Shown here in pieces: positions 8,811 to 16,974 of a stretch of DNA of 64,000 nt. Numbering within the stretch: position 1 is the first letter of the stretch; each line of letters opens with the position of its first letter. The position numbers and the translations under genes were made by a program. This DNA is from Jeotgalicoccus nanhaiensis. GTDB lineage: Bacteria > Bacillota > Bacilli > Staphylococcales > Salinicoccaceae. The notes beneath the pieces are model-generated. The model was not told the DNA's origin and did not search any database. It saw nothing but the letters and a program-made list of their open reading frames with translations. Location: contig SPPL01000003.1 of assembly GCA_004570955.1 (NCBI GenBank), forward strand, positions 1 to 64,000, in the 5' to 3' direction.

Positions 8811-9602
8811 TTAATGTGAATCAGAGTGACTTGAAAGCGGCATTGTTTCAAGTTCAACAGGACCTTCCTGCTCCACTTCATTGATATAACTCATATGCGC
8901 ACCAGGGAATTTCTTCATTTCCCAGCCTTGCATTCCTTTGTTTCCTCTGTAAAGCGGATCTGCATAAGCACCTGACAGTGTCGCCAGACGCAGCTCTTCA
9001 AAGAAATCACTCGCTTTGGCACCGCGCAGCTCAAGTTCATCAGATTCGAGCATAGTTAAAATCTCATCCTGCTGTTCGGGTTCTAAATTATGGAATAACT
9101 TCTCGTGATTTTCCTGTGCTTCTTCATTCATGACGCGAATTGCTTCCATATATAAGTCTCTCCGCAACAATGGATACTGCGGCCCCTGGAAGTCTGTACC
9201 TTCTTTAAAAGGCCCTTTCATGTATTCCCGTGCGTTTACGCCATATCCTCCTGCGAGTTCATGGTCAATAAACCAGCCAACACCAAGGGCAATCGCACCT
9301 GGACCTAAATCATCCTCCGGGAATATACGCTCTGTGGCAGCTTCTATCGTCTTAAAATCATCAGCTTTCGTAAAGAACTTATAAGCTCGGGTATAGTCTT
9401 CTTGTACCGCAGCTTCTTCTCCGCTATTTTGATTACTCTCTTCGGACGCCGTTTCAGTATCAGTGTTCTCTTCAGTTTCCGTGCCGAGGTCGAGAAGCGA
9501 CCCTAAATATGTACCAGCAACTAGTGACCCTGTTGCGACACCGGACATTTTTAAAAATCCGCGTCTGGAAAAAGTTTTTTCAGTTTCAAAATTATCCGCC
9601 AT
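8811..9602 (-). CDS. Gluconate 2-dehydrogenase subunit 3-like protein with Tat signal
   Basis: The 263-residue protein begins with a twin-arginine signal (FSRRGFLKMSGVATGSLVAG), then an acidic Ser/Thr/Glu linker, then the Gluconate_2-dh3 domain (FKTIEAATERIFPEDDLGPGA ... WFIDHELAGGYG). In characterised membrane gluconate dehydrogenases this small subunit carries the large flavoprotein through the Tat system by hitchhiking. The gene directly precedes the GMC flavoprotein. Together they imply an extracytoplasmic dehydrogenase; the electron acceptor, usually a cytochrome, is not encoded here. Confidence 0.85.
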   Translation of the reverse strand: MADNFETEKTFSRRGFLKMSGVATGSLVAGTYLGSLLDLGTETEENTDTETASEESNQNSGEEAAVQEDYTRAYKFFTKADDFKTIEAATERIFPEDDLGPGAIALGVGWFIDHELAGGYGVNAREYMKGPFKEGTDFQGPQYPLLRRDLYMEAIRVMNEEAQENHEKLFHNLEPEQQDEILTMLESDELELRGAKASDFFEELRLATLSGAYADPLYRGNKGMQGWEMKKFPGAHMSYINEVEQEGPVELETMPLSSHSDSH

Positions 9603-9646
9603 TTTCTCACCTCAAAATTTATATAATTACATAAACCAATTTGTTT

Positions 9647-9675
9647 ATTTTACATCTATTAACGTATTTTCTCAA
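9647..9675 (-). promoter_or_regulatory. Sigma-A promoter of the gluconate-dehydrogenase-like operon
   Basis: Minus strand -35 TTGAGA (9670-9675), 17-bp spacer, -10 TAAAAT (9647-9652), about 45 nt upstream of the start codon. Confidence 0.6.
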
Positions 9676-9775
9676 TATACATTCTCTAATATTTTGAGTA
9701 ATTATATTTCTTTTTTTCGGATTAGACAATCTTAATTTTTTTTATTAGAATTATCCTATCAAGGAGGCAGTGCAA

Positions 9776-10210
9776 ATGAACATCCCATTCAGTGAGTTTT
9801 TTAATTATTTATTCAGGCATAATCCCGATGTAGATGTGAAGTACAGAGAAGAACGTTACAGCGGGGATATAAAAGTAACAAAGTTTCTTGCAGGCGATAG
9901 TGCAGACACTTTAAATTCACAGGACAGGAATACTTACCATTCGTTTATGGATGATATTACAAATCAGGTCCGTGACCAGCTCAGACAGTCCAACCTGTAC
10001 CGTTTCGTCGCTATTATCGGTCTCTTGTTCGCAGTGCTCGGCTTCAGTATGATTATGTACTTTTCTTCAGGCAATACATGGGTACTTTTAGGCGGCGCTT
10101 ATTATTCATTCTTCGCTTACCTGCTTGTCGAGGCTTACATCCAGGCAAACCGCAATTATTTTGAAGATCAGCTTTATAAAAAGCTGAATCAAGAATATTT
10201 AAGTCATTAA
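9776..10210 (+). CDS. Small membrane protein of unknown function
   Basis: I do not recognise this 144-residue protein. The first 80 residues are polar and charged. Two predicted membrane helices follow: FVAIIGLLFAVLGFSMIMYF near residues 84-103, and a second near 106-127 (WVLLGGAYYSFFAYLLVEAY). A short charged tail ends the protein. The ATG at 9776 is preferred over the GTG two codons earlier because AAGGAGG then lies 8 bases upstream. It sits between two SigB-type stress genes, but I see no clear SigB promoter in front of it. Confidence 0.6.
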   Translation: MNIPFSEFFNYLFRHNPDVDVKYREERYSGDIKVTKFLAGDSADTLNSQDRNTYHSFMDDITNQVRDQLRQSNLYRFVAIIGLLFAVLGFSMIMYFSSGNTWVLLGGAYYSFFAYLLVEAYIQANRNYFEDQLYKKLNQEYLSH

Positions 10211-10213
10211 ATC

Positions 10214-10250
10214 AAACAGGACAATGTATAAAAATACATTGCCCTGTTTT
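10214..10250 (+). terminator. Terminator after the membrane protein gene
   Basis: The stem AAACAGG and CAATGTAT pairs with ATACATTG and CCTGTTT (10214-10249), followed by T residues. It lies directly upstream of the SigB-type promoter of the next gene. Confidence 0.85.
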
Positions 10251-10251
10251 T

Positions 10252-10276
10252 GTTTTGTTCAGCCAAGATAGGGTAA
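10252..10276 (+). promoter_or_regulatory. SigB-type promoter of the GSP17M-like gene
   Basis: GTTTTG (10252-10257), 13-bp spacer, GGGTAA (10271-10276). The architecture is the same as the promoter at 5913-5937. Confidence 0.65.
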
Positions 10277-10312
10277 ATATTTAATATGGATCTGTTATAG
10301 GAGGGGATATAT

Positions 10313-10729
10313 TTGGCCAGATTAGAAACATATATTAACGAAGATGATTTAGTGAATCGTATTCATCAGCTGCGCAGAGAGATGGACGTAAACAATAATC
10401 AGCTGATTCTTTTTTCGAATACATCATTTGAAAGTGTCGAGCTGAACGAAGATATTGAAAAGAAATCCATCGACGGTACTGCCGGCGATAAGATTGTTAC
10501 TTATTTCTCCGCAGGTGAACCGGAAGATCGCCGTATGGCTGACCTCGGGCTGACACATGAGCAGCAGGAAGCTTATAATTACGCGCTCGAACATCATCAG
10601 TACATTCTGTACATCAACCATCCCGATTTAGACGGGGTATATAAATCCGAAATGAAAGATATGCCGTACGATCGGGATACTGAAGTCGTTGATATGGAGC
10701 AAGTTAATGATAATCGTAAAGAACTATAG
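10313..10729 (+). CDS. General stress protein with GSP17M (YflT-like) domain
   Basis: The 138-residue protein is a stand-alone version of the N-terminal domain found in the YsnF-like protein 4 kb away. Both open with a YxxExD segment, and the pair DPEEKVLNDLGLS / EPEDRRMADLGLT aligns in the middle. The start is TTG (10313), with AGGAGGGG just upstream and no in-frame ATG in a suitable place. A SigB-type promoter precedes it and a terminator follows, so it is monocistronic. The function of the domain is unknown beyond its association with general stress. Confidence 0.8.
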   Translation: MARLETYINEDDLVNRIHQLRREMDVNNNQLILFSNTSFESVELNEDIEKKSIDGTAGDKIVTYFSAGEPEDRRMADLGLTHEQQEAYNYALEHHQYILYINHPDLDGVYKSEMKDMPYDRDTEVVDMEQVNDNRKEL

Positions 10730-10737
10730 TATTTATT

Positions 10738-10768
10738 AAGTGGGTCTCTACAGACCTGCTTATTTTTT
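10738..10768 (+). terminator. Terminator after the GSP17M-like gene
   Basis: The 10-bp stem AAGTGGGTCT/AGACCTGCTT (10738-10761, two wobble pairs, CTAC loop) runs into seven T residues. Confidence 0.85.
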
Positions 10769-10783
10769 TAAGGAGCGAATGCA

Positions 10784-12076
10784 GTGATACTTAACAAAAC
10801 GATTGAACAGTGGTGCAAGGAATTTCCGGGAGTTCGAGATTTAATCGATTATAAAGAGACATTCTGGTTGAACAGTAATCAGTCAGCTGCAGAAACTGTT
10901 CTGCCGGATTTAATACTCAGCGAAGATGATATCTTAGATGCAGAAGCGCGCTTAAAACGTTTTGCTCCCTTCATTGCTCATGCCTTTCCTGAAACGGCAG
11001 TCCAAGCAGGAATCATAGAATCTCCGCTGACCCGGCTGAGTCATATTCAGACCGGTTTAAAAAACCTGTTCGGCAAGGAGATTGACGGAGCTTTTTATTT
11101 AAAAGAAGATAATAGACTGCCGATTTCGGGTTCCATCAAAGCACGCGGCGGCATTTATGAAGTTCTTGCTTTTGCAGAAAGTCTCGCTCTTCAGGAAGGT
11201 CTTATTACTGAAAAAGACAATTATAAAAAATTTGCTGATACAGAGTTTAAAAATCTTTTCTCTGAGTATTCTCTCGTCTGCGGTTCAACGGGAAATCTCG
11301 GTCTAAGCATTGGGATTATTGGCGCGGAACTGGGTTTTAAAGTAATTATTCATATGTCCGATGATGCGAGACAGTGGAAAAAAGATATGCTGAGAGCTAA
11401 AGGAGTTACGGTTATCGAACACAGCGATGATTACTCGAAAGCTGTAGCTCAAGGCAGAAAAGACAGCCTTAAAGATGCGCGCAGTTATTTTATCGATGAT
11501 GAGAATTCAAAAACTTTATTTTTGGGATATGCGGTTGCCGCTATCCGGCTGAGAGCCCAGCTCCAGGAGCAGAATATTAAAGTAGATAAGAAACACCCTT
11601 TAAACGTATATCTGCCGTGCGGTGTAGGGGGCGGCCCCGGAGGTATTGCATTTGGTCTCAAAGTCATTTTCGGCGATGTTGTAAATTGCTATTTTGCCGA
11701 ACCGGTACACTCGCCGTGTATGACTCTCGGCATGATGACCGGCTGCCACGATAAAGTTTCAGTGCAGGACTTCGGCATCGATAATATCACAGCTGCTGAC
11801 GGACTTGCTGTTGGCCGAGCTTCCGGTTTTGTCGGAAAGCTTCTCGAAAACCTGATAAGCGGTGCCTATACTGTCAGCGATGAAAACCTATTTAAAATGC
11901 TGGCTCTGATGTATGACAGTGAAAATATTGAGCTGGAACCATCTGCTCTTGCCGGTGTTATCGGTCCCCTCTCTGTAAAGTCTGAAGGTACACATATAGC
12001 ATGGAGCACCGGCGGCGATATGGTTCCTGAAGATATCTATAAGGAGTATTACCGTAAAGGAAAAAATTTGATATAG
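10784..12076 (+). CDS. dsdA: D-serine ammonia-lyase (D-serine dehydratase)
   Basis: This is a fold-type II PLP enzyme that converts D-serine to pyruvate and ammonia. The 430-residue length fits DsdA. The PLP lysine lies in SGSIKARGG, the substrate loop in CGSTGNLGLSIGI, and the phosphate-binding glycine stretch is PCGVGGGPGGIAFG. The GTG start is set by AAGGAGCG eight bases upstream; the nearby ATG runs into a stop after one codon. No dsdC/dsdX-like regulator or transporter is adjacent. It could serve in detoxifying or using D-serine. Confidence 0.93.
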   Translation: MILNKTIEQWCKEFPGVRDLIDYKETFWLNSNQSAAETVLPDLILSEDDILDAEARLKRFAPFIAHAFPETAVQAGIIESPLTRLSHIQTGLKNLFGKEIDGAFYLKEDNRLPISGSIKARGGIYEVLAFAESLALQEGLITEKDNYKKFADTEFKNLFSEYSLVCGSTGNLGLSIGIIGAELGFKVIIHMSDDARQWKKDMLRAKGVTVIEHSDDYSKAVAQGRKDSLKDARSYFIDDENSKTLFLGYAVAAIRLRAQLQEQNIKVDKKHPLNVYLPCGVGGGPGGIAFGLKVIFGDVVNCYFAEPVHSPCMTLGMMTGCHDKVSVQDFGIDNITAADGLAVGRASGFVGKLLENLISGAYTVSDENLFKMLALMYDSENIELEPSALAGVIGPLSVKSEGTHIAWSTGGDMVPEDIYKEYYRKGKNLI

Positions 12077-12082
12077 TACGAG

Positions 12083-12122
12083 TTCACAAAAAAGAGAAGC
12101 CGCAGCTTCTCTTTTTTGTGAA
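12083..12122. terminator. Bidirectional terminator between dsdA and the VLRF1-type gene
   Basis: A perfect 18-bp stem (12083-12100 with 12105-12122, loop CGCA) flanked by A/T runs serves both convergent genes. Confidence 0.9.
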
Positions 12123-12124
12123 AT

Positions 12125-12916
12125 TTAGATTAATGTGTCGAATACTTCATTTAAAATTTCATGATCCGGTTTTGAACCCAGATTTTTCGTTATTACACCT
12201 TTAACATGCTTAGAATTCATATTCGATTCTATTTCAGATACCGATTCCTTACTGCCAATAAGGTAGGCGCCTTCCAAGCCGCGGTCTTTAATTTCTTTAT
12301 CCAGCTGCGCAGCTAAATTCTTATACCAGCGATGCTGATTTTCTGCAAACCGGTGCTGGAACTCATCTTTACCGCCGCCTCTAGCCCGCGATGTAGTTGC
12401 TTCTTCATAGTCTATCCAGTTTTCACTTTCGACATCCCAGCTGTATTTTCTCGTGTCCCTGATAATTCCAAGTGACGTTTCGATAAAGGTTACATCAGCC
12501 TGCTGTACTGCAACTAATGCTGTTTCAGGATACCGCTGTTCAAGTTCTTCAATCTGCTGCATTTCAGCAGTCTTACCCCAATGAAATGATGTTGTGACCG
12601 GAACTTGCAGTATTCTTGCTTTCCACAGTTCGCCGTCAGCGGATGCGACCAGGATAAATCCTTTTCGCATCTCGCGCTGATGTGTCGCAATTTCTTTTTC
12701 CACTTTATCCTGCAGTTTTTTCAGCGCTTTCAAATCCGTTTGATTATCTTTTTCTTTAACTTCTTCTTTAAGTTCTTTCAAACCGTTTTTTAAATGTATC
12801 TTCCATTCACCGTTTGAAAGATTACCTGAACTCGCATCCGTGTTTAAGTGGATAGTCAGTATTCCGGTTTCATCGCGTTTTCCTTTGATTTCCTCGATAA
12901 TCTTTGCTAATGACAT
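12125..12916 (-). CDS. VLRF1-family aeRF1-type release factor (baeRF family)
   Basis: The 263-residue protein resembles the bacterial archaeo-eukaryotic release-factor-like family related to Vms1/aRF1, whose members are proposed to release peptides from stalled ribosomes or tRNA. After an N-terminal coiled coil (about residues 40-80) comes a core with FILVASADGELWKARILQVP and ALVAVQQADVTFIE. A Gly-rich loop, SRARGGGKDEFQHRFAENQH, stands where eRF1 has its GGQ. A C-terminal L30e-like part follows (GAYLIGSKESVSEIE). The exact family number is uncertain and the classical GGQ glutamine is not evident. It has its own promoter region and is unlinked to neighbours. Confidence 0.7.
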   Translation of the reverse strand: MSLAKIIEEIKGKRDETGILTIHLNTDASSGNLSNGEWKIHLKNGLKELKEEVKEKDNQTDLKALKKLQDKVEKEIATHQREMRKGFILVASADGELWKARILQVPVTTSFHWGKTAEMQQIEELEQRYPETALVAVQQADVTFIETSLGIIRDTRKYSWDVESENWIDYEEATTSRARGGGKDEFQHRFAENQHRWYKNLAAQLDKEIKDRGLEGAYLIGSKESVSEIESNMNSKHVKGVITKNLGSKPDHEILNEVFDTLI

Positions 12917-12980
12917 TATTGCCTTACTCCCCTTTCAGAATTACATAGTTTCAATACCTTACCCTCATAATTTTTTGCAA

Positions 12981-13019
12981 AACAAAAATATCACCTGCTG
13001 GATTAACGGCAGGTGATAT
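12981..13019 (-). terminator. Terminator after the MFS transporter gene
   Basis: An 11-bp perfect stem ATATCACCTGC/GCAGGTGATAT (12988-12998 with 13009-13019) is followed by TTTTTG on the minus strand. Confidence 0.9.
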
Positions 13020-13021
13020 GA

Positions 13022-14218
13022 TTAAACTCCGCTGTTTTTTGTAATTTCTTTATCACGTCTGCCGTGCAGGAAATAATACACAATAATACCGGCAAGAACG
13101 ACAAAAGCAAGGGTCATATACATTCCTCTGTAACCGAGTGACGGCACAATATACCCGAGCAGAAACGGTCCGAAACCAAGACCGAGATCGAGCGCGATAA
13201 AATACGTTGTATTTGCAAGGCCCAGACGTTCCGGGGGTGTTACTTTAATTGCAAGCGCCTGGGTAACCGATTGTATGTTGCCGTAACCGAAACCAATCAG
13301 TGCTGCAGCAATCAGAAAGGCCATAGTCAGAGAAGCCTGGCTGATAACGGCGAGTCCGATAGCAAACATAATAATTGCAGGGTACATTACAATATTTGCG
13401 CCTTTACGGTCAAGGAGCGGTCCTGTAATCGGCCGCGACAGAAGCACCGTGATACCATATACCGTAAAGTACAGGCTTCCGGCCTGAATCAGGCTGATAC
13501 TTTCCGCATAAGCGGTCACGTAGGATAAAATTCCAGAATATGCGAATGCCATTACAAACATAACTGCTGAAATCGGCATGGCGCGTTTTTCGAAAAAATC
13601 CATGATTTTAAATTTGCCGCTGTCCGTCGACTTGGAAGGCTGACCCGGAGGTGCCTTAACTGTCAGACCGATTACCAGACTGATGATTGCCATGGCAAAT
13701 GAAAAGAGAAAAATACTCGTAAATCCGTAGGCTGCAATTAAAGACACACCAATTAGCGGACCGACCGCAGTCGCGAGAACTACCGACATACTGAAATAGC
13801 CGATACCTTCGCCGTTTCTGCTTGGCGGAATAATCTGCGCAATTATAGTACCTGTTGCGGTCATTGCATAACCCATTGCTGCACCGTGCAGAATTCGCAG
13901 GACAATAAGCGGATAAATACCCATCGGAATTAAATAAGATGCGGTCAGTATAACGATGAGCACCGAACCGATCATCAGCATCTTCTTACCGCCCATCGCT
14001 GTAATATGCTTGCCTCCGAACAATCTCCCAATAAGCGAGCCGATAATAAAGGCACTGGATACAAGACCAGCCATACCGACCGAGGCATTATATTCCCCGG
14101 CTGCGTACATCGCCATTGTTACAAGCAGTAAATACTGCGACATCATAAGCGCAAAGTTAACAATTGATGTATTGATAAAATCTTTCGTCCACAATCTGTC
14201 TTTATATACTTCTGACAC
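13022..14218 (-). CDS. MFS transporter (DHA1-like)
   Basis: The 398-residue protein has twelve hydrophobic segments and the MFS loop 2-3 motif (GRLFGGKHITAMGGKKMLMIG). The second half holds the matching loop SRPITGPLLDRKGANIV. The start is GTG (14218) with AAGGAAG upstream. It probably exports a small molecule by proton antiport; the substrate cannot be told from sequence. It lies 65 bases downstream of the FAD-NAD(P)-binding protein on the same strand and may be co-transcribed with it. Confidence 0.85.
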   Translation of the reverse strand: MSEVYKDRLWTKDFINTSIVNFALMMSQYLLLVTMAMYAAGEYNASVGMAGLVSSAFIIGSLIGRLFGGKHITAMGGKKMLMIGSVLIVILTASYLIPMGIYPLIVLRILHGAAMGYAMTATGTIIAQIIPPSRNGEGIGYFSMSVVLATAVGPLIGVSLIAAYGFTSIFLFSFAMAIISLVIGLTVKAPPGQPSKSTDSGKFKIMDFFEKRAMPISAVMFVMAFAYSGILSYVTAYAESISLIQAGSLYFTVYGITVLLSRPITGPLLDRKGANIVMYPAIIMFAIGLAVISQASLTMAFLIAAALIGFGYGNIQSVTQALAIKVTPPERLGLANTTYFIALDLGLGFGPFLLGYIVPSLGYRGMYMTLAFVVLAGIIVYYFLHGRRDKEITKNSGV

Positions 14219-14282
14219 TGTTATTGCACTTCCTTAGTATTTTATTGAATCTCTCTATTTTCCATTAAACAGGGAGCCTTGT

Positions 14283-15698
14283 CTATAGTCCGTGCTCAAA
14301 AAAGTGGTTCACAAGATCTTCAGTTTCCGAAGCAAGCATTCCAACTCCTCTGATTAAATAATCCGAGCCTGCCGACAGAGCGCCGATTGTGTAGAAATTT
14401 TCCAGGGTCCCAAATCTCGGGCTGATGATTTCATGGTTTTTATTAATCAGCACTCCCCCGAATTCATCCGCTTCCAGCAGCATTGCATCATACATATTTT
14501 GCAGCAGCTTCGTATCATCCTTTTCAATAGACTTAACAGGTCCTGTAGCATTAATTAATATATCAAAGTGTTCTGATTTCCCATCGTCAAAGGTCACGAT
14601 AAACCCGTTATCCGCTGACGCGGATTCCATGCCGTGCATGAAGATAAGTTTTCCTTCATCAATCCATTTAAGAATCTCCGCTGCCCCGTATGGCGGCATC
14701 GGTGAGTGATTGCCGCTGATATAAGGATGGTATTCTTTTAAAAACGTCCGTTTATCCCTTCGCGATAAATACTTAAACAGTATTTTAAATGTATCTTCCA
14801 GATCGGTGATTAAATACTGCAGTTTTCCTACACTGTCCGGATGTTCAAGGTCATATTTCAAGTCAATCTCAGGTCGGTCCGTTTTACGTTCGAAGAGGGA
14901 CGAGTCCACCTGCTGCGCTTCCATTTCCAGCTTGAACAGTCCAAGCAGTTTCTCAAGCGGTATCAGTCCATCTCTTTCATACTGCAGGGCTGCTTCCAGC
15001 GTAAAATGCTGCGGTTTAATATCAAAATGTGTACCTCTCACAGCAGGCATTTCTCCGCTTCTCGATAAAACATACACTTTTTTATGTCCGTTCCGGATTA
15101 AATATCTGAAGCTGTCAATTGCAGACAGGCCGCTTCCGATAATTCCTATTCTGCCTGTGAGATGTTTTAAATTGTCCTCTATGGGATAAGGATTATAAAA
15201 ATAATTGCTGTCACCTTTAAGTTTGTATGGATCACTGTATGACAATTCGCCTGTCATTAAAAACACAGCATCGTAATCACAACTCACATTATCCGCACGG
15301 AGCGTATATGTCCCGCTCTCTTCGTTAAATACAATATTTTCCGCATATTTTTTTATAATATTAATATTGTCATGTGCATCGCTAAAAGATGTCAGAGTAC
15401 TGTGCATGTATTCTCCGTAAACTCTGCGGCTCGTAAAACTTTCAACTTCATGGCCGGTCTTCTCCAGCCACTTTATATAATCATCAGGATCTGCAGTCAG
15501 GGACATCTCTTCAGCCGGCAGATTAATCACTAAATGATCATCATCATGCTGGTAAGCATAACCCCGCCCCATCGTTTTGGGGGCATCATATATATCGATT
15601 TCCAAGTGTTTGCCGAATCTTTTATCGTTTACAAAAAATTTAAGGATTGAAATACCAGCAACTCCGGCACCTGCAATCGCGATTCTTTTAATCTTCAT
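14283..15698 (-). CDS. FAD-NAD(P)-binding protein (YdhS/HcaR-type oxidoreductase)
   Basis: The 471-residue protein opens with a Rossmann motif (IAIAGAGVAGISILKFF) followed by the NAD_binding_9 pattern (TMGRGYAYQHDDDHLVINLPA). A second nucleotide-binding site lies near residue 175 (GRIGIIGSGLSAIDSFRYL). The family includes E. coli YdhS and siderophore-type monooxygenase relatives, but substrates are mostly unknown. It precedes an MFS exporter, so a joint role in modifying and exporting a small molecule is possible, though that is speculation. Confidence 0.75.
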   Translation of the reverse strand: MKIKRIAIAGAGVAGISILKFFVNDKRFGKHLEIDIYDAPKTMGRGYAYQHDDDHLVINLPAEEMSLTADPDDYIKWLEKTGHEVESFTSRRVYGEYMHSTLTSFSDAHDNINIIKKYAENIVFNEESGTYTLRADNVSCDYDAVFLMTGELSYSDPYKLKGDSNYFYNPYPIEDNLKHLTGRIGIIGSGLSAIDSFRYLIRNGHKKVYVLSRSGEMPAVRGTHFDIKPQHFTLEAALQYERDGLIPLEKLLGLFKLEMEAQQVDSSLFERKTDRPEIDLKYDLEHPDSVGKLQYLITDLEDTFKILFKYLSRRDKRTFLKEYHPYISGNHSPMPPYGAAEILKWIDEGKLIFMHGMESASADNGFIVTFDDGKSEHFDILINATGPVKSIEKDDTKLLQNMYDAMLLEADEFGGVLINKNHEIISPRFGTLENFYTIGALSAGSDYLIRGVGMLASETEDLVNHFFEHGL

Positions 15699-15823
15699 AG
15701 TTTCACCACTGTCCTCTGGAAGTTAACTTTCTCTCTAAGTATATAAATAAAGAGAGCAATCCGCCAACTTTGAAATTGTAATATGATAAAATACATTTAA
15801 CAAGTAAACGCCGGGGTGTAGAT

Positions 15824-16345
15824 ATGGAGATTAACAAAATTTTAAAAGATACAGCGATTATGACAGGACCATTTCCGGAGCTGGATAAAACATTAGATGA
15901 AAATCCACTCGACCGGTTCGCTGCCTGGTACGTTCACGCACTAGAAAATGGTACGGCCGAACCCAGCAGTATGGTACTCGGAACTGTTGATGAGGATAAT
16001 AACCCTGATTCACGGGTAGTACTGTTAAAAGCAATGGATAATAACGGCTTTTATTTTGAAACTGGAAAAGCCCGGGAAAAAGTAAAGCAGCTGGCACATC
16101 ACAGCAGTGTTTCATTAAACTTTTACTGGAAAGAAGCAGGCAGACAGATTCGCATTAAAGGGACAGCTGAAGCGGCAGAGGATATTGCACATGTCTCTGA
16201 TAATTTAGACGCAGCTGTGCGCGATTTAAATGCTTATAAAATTGTGCCTTCGGAGATAGAGTTTTATCAGGCGTTAAATGAAGGCGGCTATGCCCGTCTC
16301 TTCTATAAATCAATAAACGGTACATGGAAGTGCGACTGGCTGTAG
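15824..16345 (+). CDS. Pyridoxamine 5'-phosphate oxidase-like flavoprotein
   Basis: The 173-residue protein follows the PdxH fold: PSSMVLGTVDEDNNPDSRVVLLK, then GFYFETGKAREKVKQLA (FMN-binding), then LNFYWKEAGRQIRIKG. It is about 40 residues shorter than classical PdxH. The C-terminal dimerisation/active-site motif is diverged (RLFYKSINGTWKCDWL in place of the usual RLxP ending). It may therefore be a true PNP oxidase or a PNPOx-like FMN protein of other function. It is monocistronic with its own terminator; gene symbol withheld because of the divergent C-terminus. Confidence 0.75.
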   Translation: MEINKILKDTAIMTGPFPELDKTLDENPLDRFAAWYVHALENGTAEPSSMVLGTVDEDNNPDSRVVLLKAMDNNGFYFETGKAREKVKQLAHHSSVSLNFYWKEAGRQIRIKGTAEAAEDIAHVSDNLDAAVRDLNAYKIVPSEIEFYQALNEGGYARLFYKSINGTWKCDWL

Positions 16346-16360
16346 CCGGCGCACTTTTTT
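16328..16360 (+). terminator. Terminator after the PNPOx-like gene
   Basis: AAGTGC (16328-16333) pairs with GCACTT (16351-16356) with an inner GGCT/AGCC helix overlapping the stop codon; a T run follows. Confidence 0.75.
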
Positions 16361-16434
16361 ATTTACTATGCAGACCATGATTAAATCCTCTGTTTCATGT
16401 ATAGTAGGAAATAAATTAATGTAGAGGTGACACA

Positions 16435-16953
16435 ATGATTCCGCATATAGTACAGTGTACTGTCAATGATACTGATACGCTGCTAAGATTAAGTTATCGT
16501 ACTTTCTATGAAGCATTTGAAGCTCAAAATACAGCTGAAAACATGAAGGCTTATTCAGATTCTGCCTTTACGGCCGAAAAAATCCGGAAAGAACTGAGTC
16601 ATCCGGATTCCCGTTTTTATTTTATTTACAGTACTGAGACACTTGCAGGATATTTAAAAGTAAATATTAATTTCGCTCAGTCCGAACCCATGGGACCGGA
16701 TGCACTTGAAGTGGAAAGAATTTACGTTCTCCAAGAATATCACAAACAGGGGCTCGGCAAAGCATTGCTGAGCTATGCCCACGATATTGCCCGCCAGCTT
16801 AATAAAAGCAAAATCTGGCTCGGTGTCTGGGAAAAAAATGAGAATGCCATCGGTTTTTATAAAAAACAGGGCTTTAAGAAATCAGGTTCCCATTCTTTCT
16901 TTATGGGTGATGATGAACAGACGGATATTATAGCCGAGAAAATTTTATCATAA
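16435..16953 (+). CDS. GNAT-family N-acetyltransferase
   Basis: The 172-residue protein carries the acetyl-CoA site VERIYVLQEYHKQGLGKALL (motif A, Q/RxxGxG/A around residue 103) and the C-terminal motif ENAIGFYKKQGFKKSG. It most resembles the PaiA/RimI-like group, which includes polyamine acetyltransferases, but I cannot assign a substrate. AGAGGTGACACA precedes the ATG. The next gene, an MFS transporter of the CynX group, starts 21 bases after its stop, so the two are probably co-transcribed. Confidence 0.8.
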   Translation: MIPHIVQCTVNDTDTLLRLSYRTFYEAFEAQNTAENMKAYSDSAFTAEKIRKELSHPDSRFYFIYSTETLAGYLKVNINFAQSEPMGPDALEVERIYVLQEYHKQGLGKALLSYAHDIARQLNKSKIWLGVWEKNENAIGFYKKQGFKKSGSHSFFMGDDEQTDIIAEKILS

Positions 16954-16974
16954 AAACAGAAGGAGAAACTGCTA

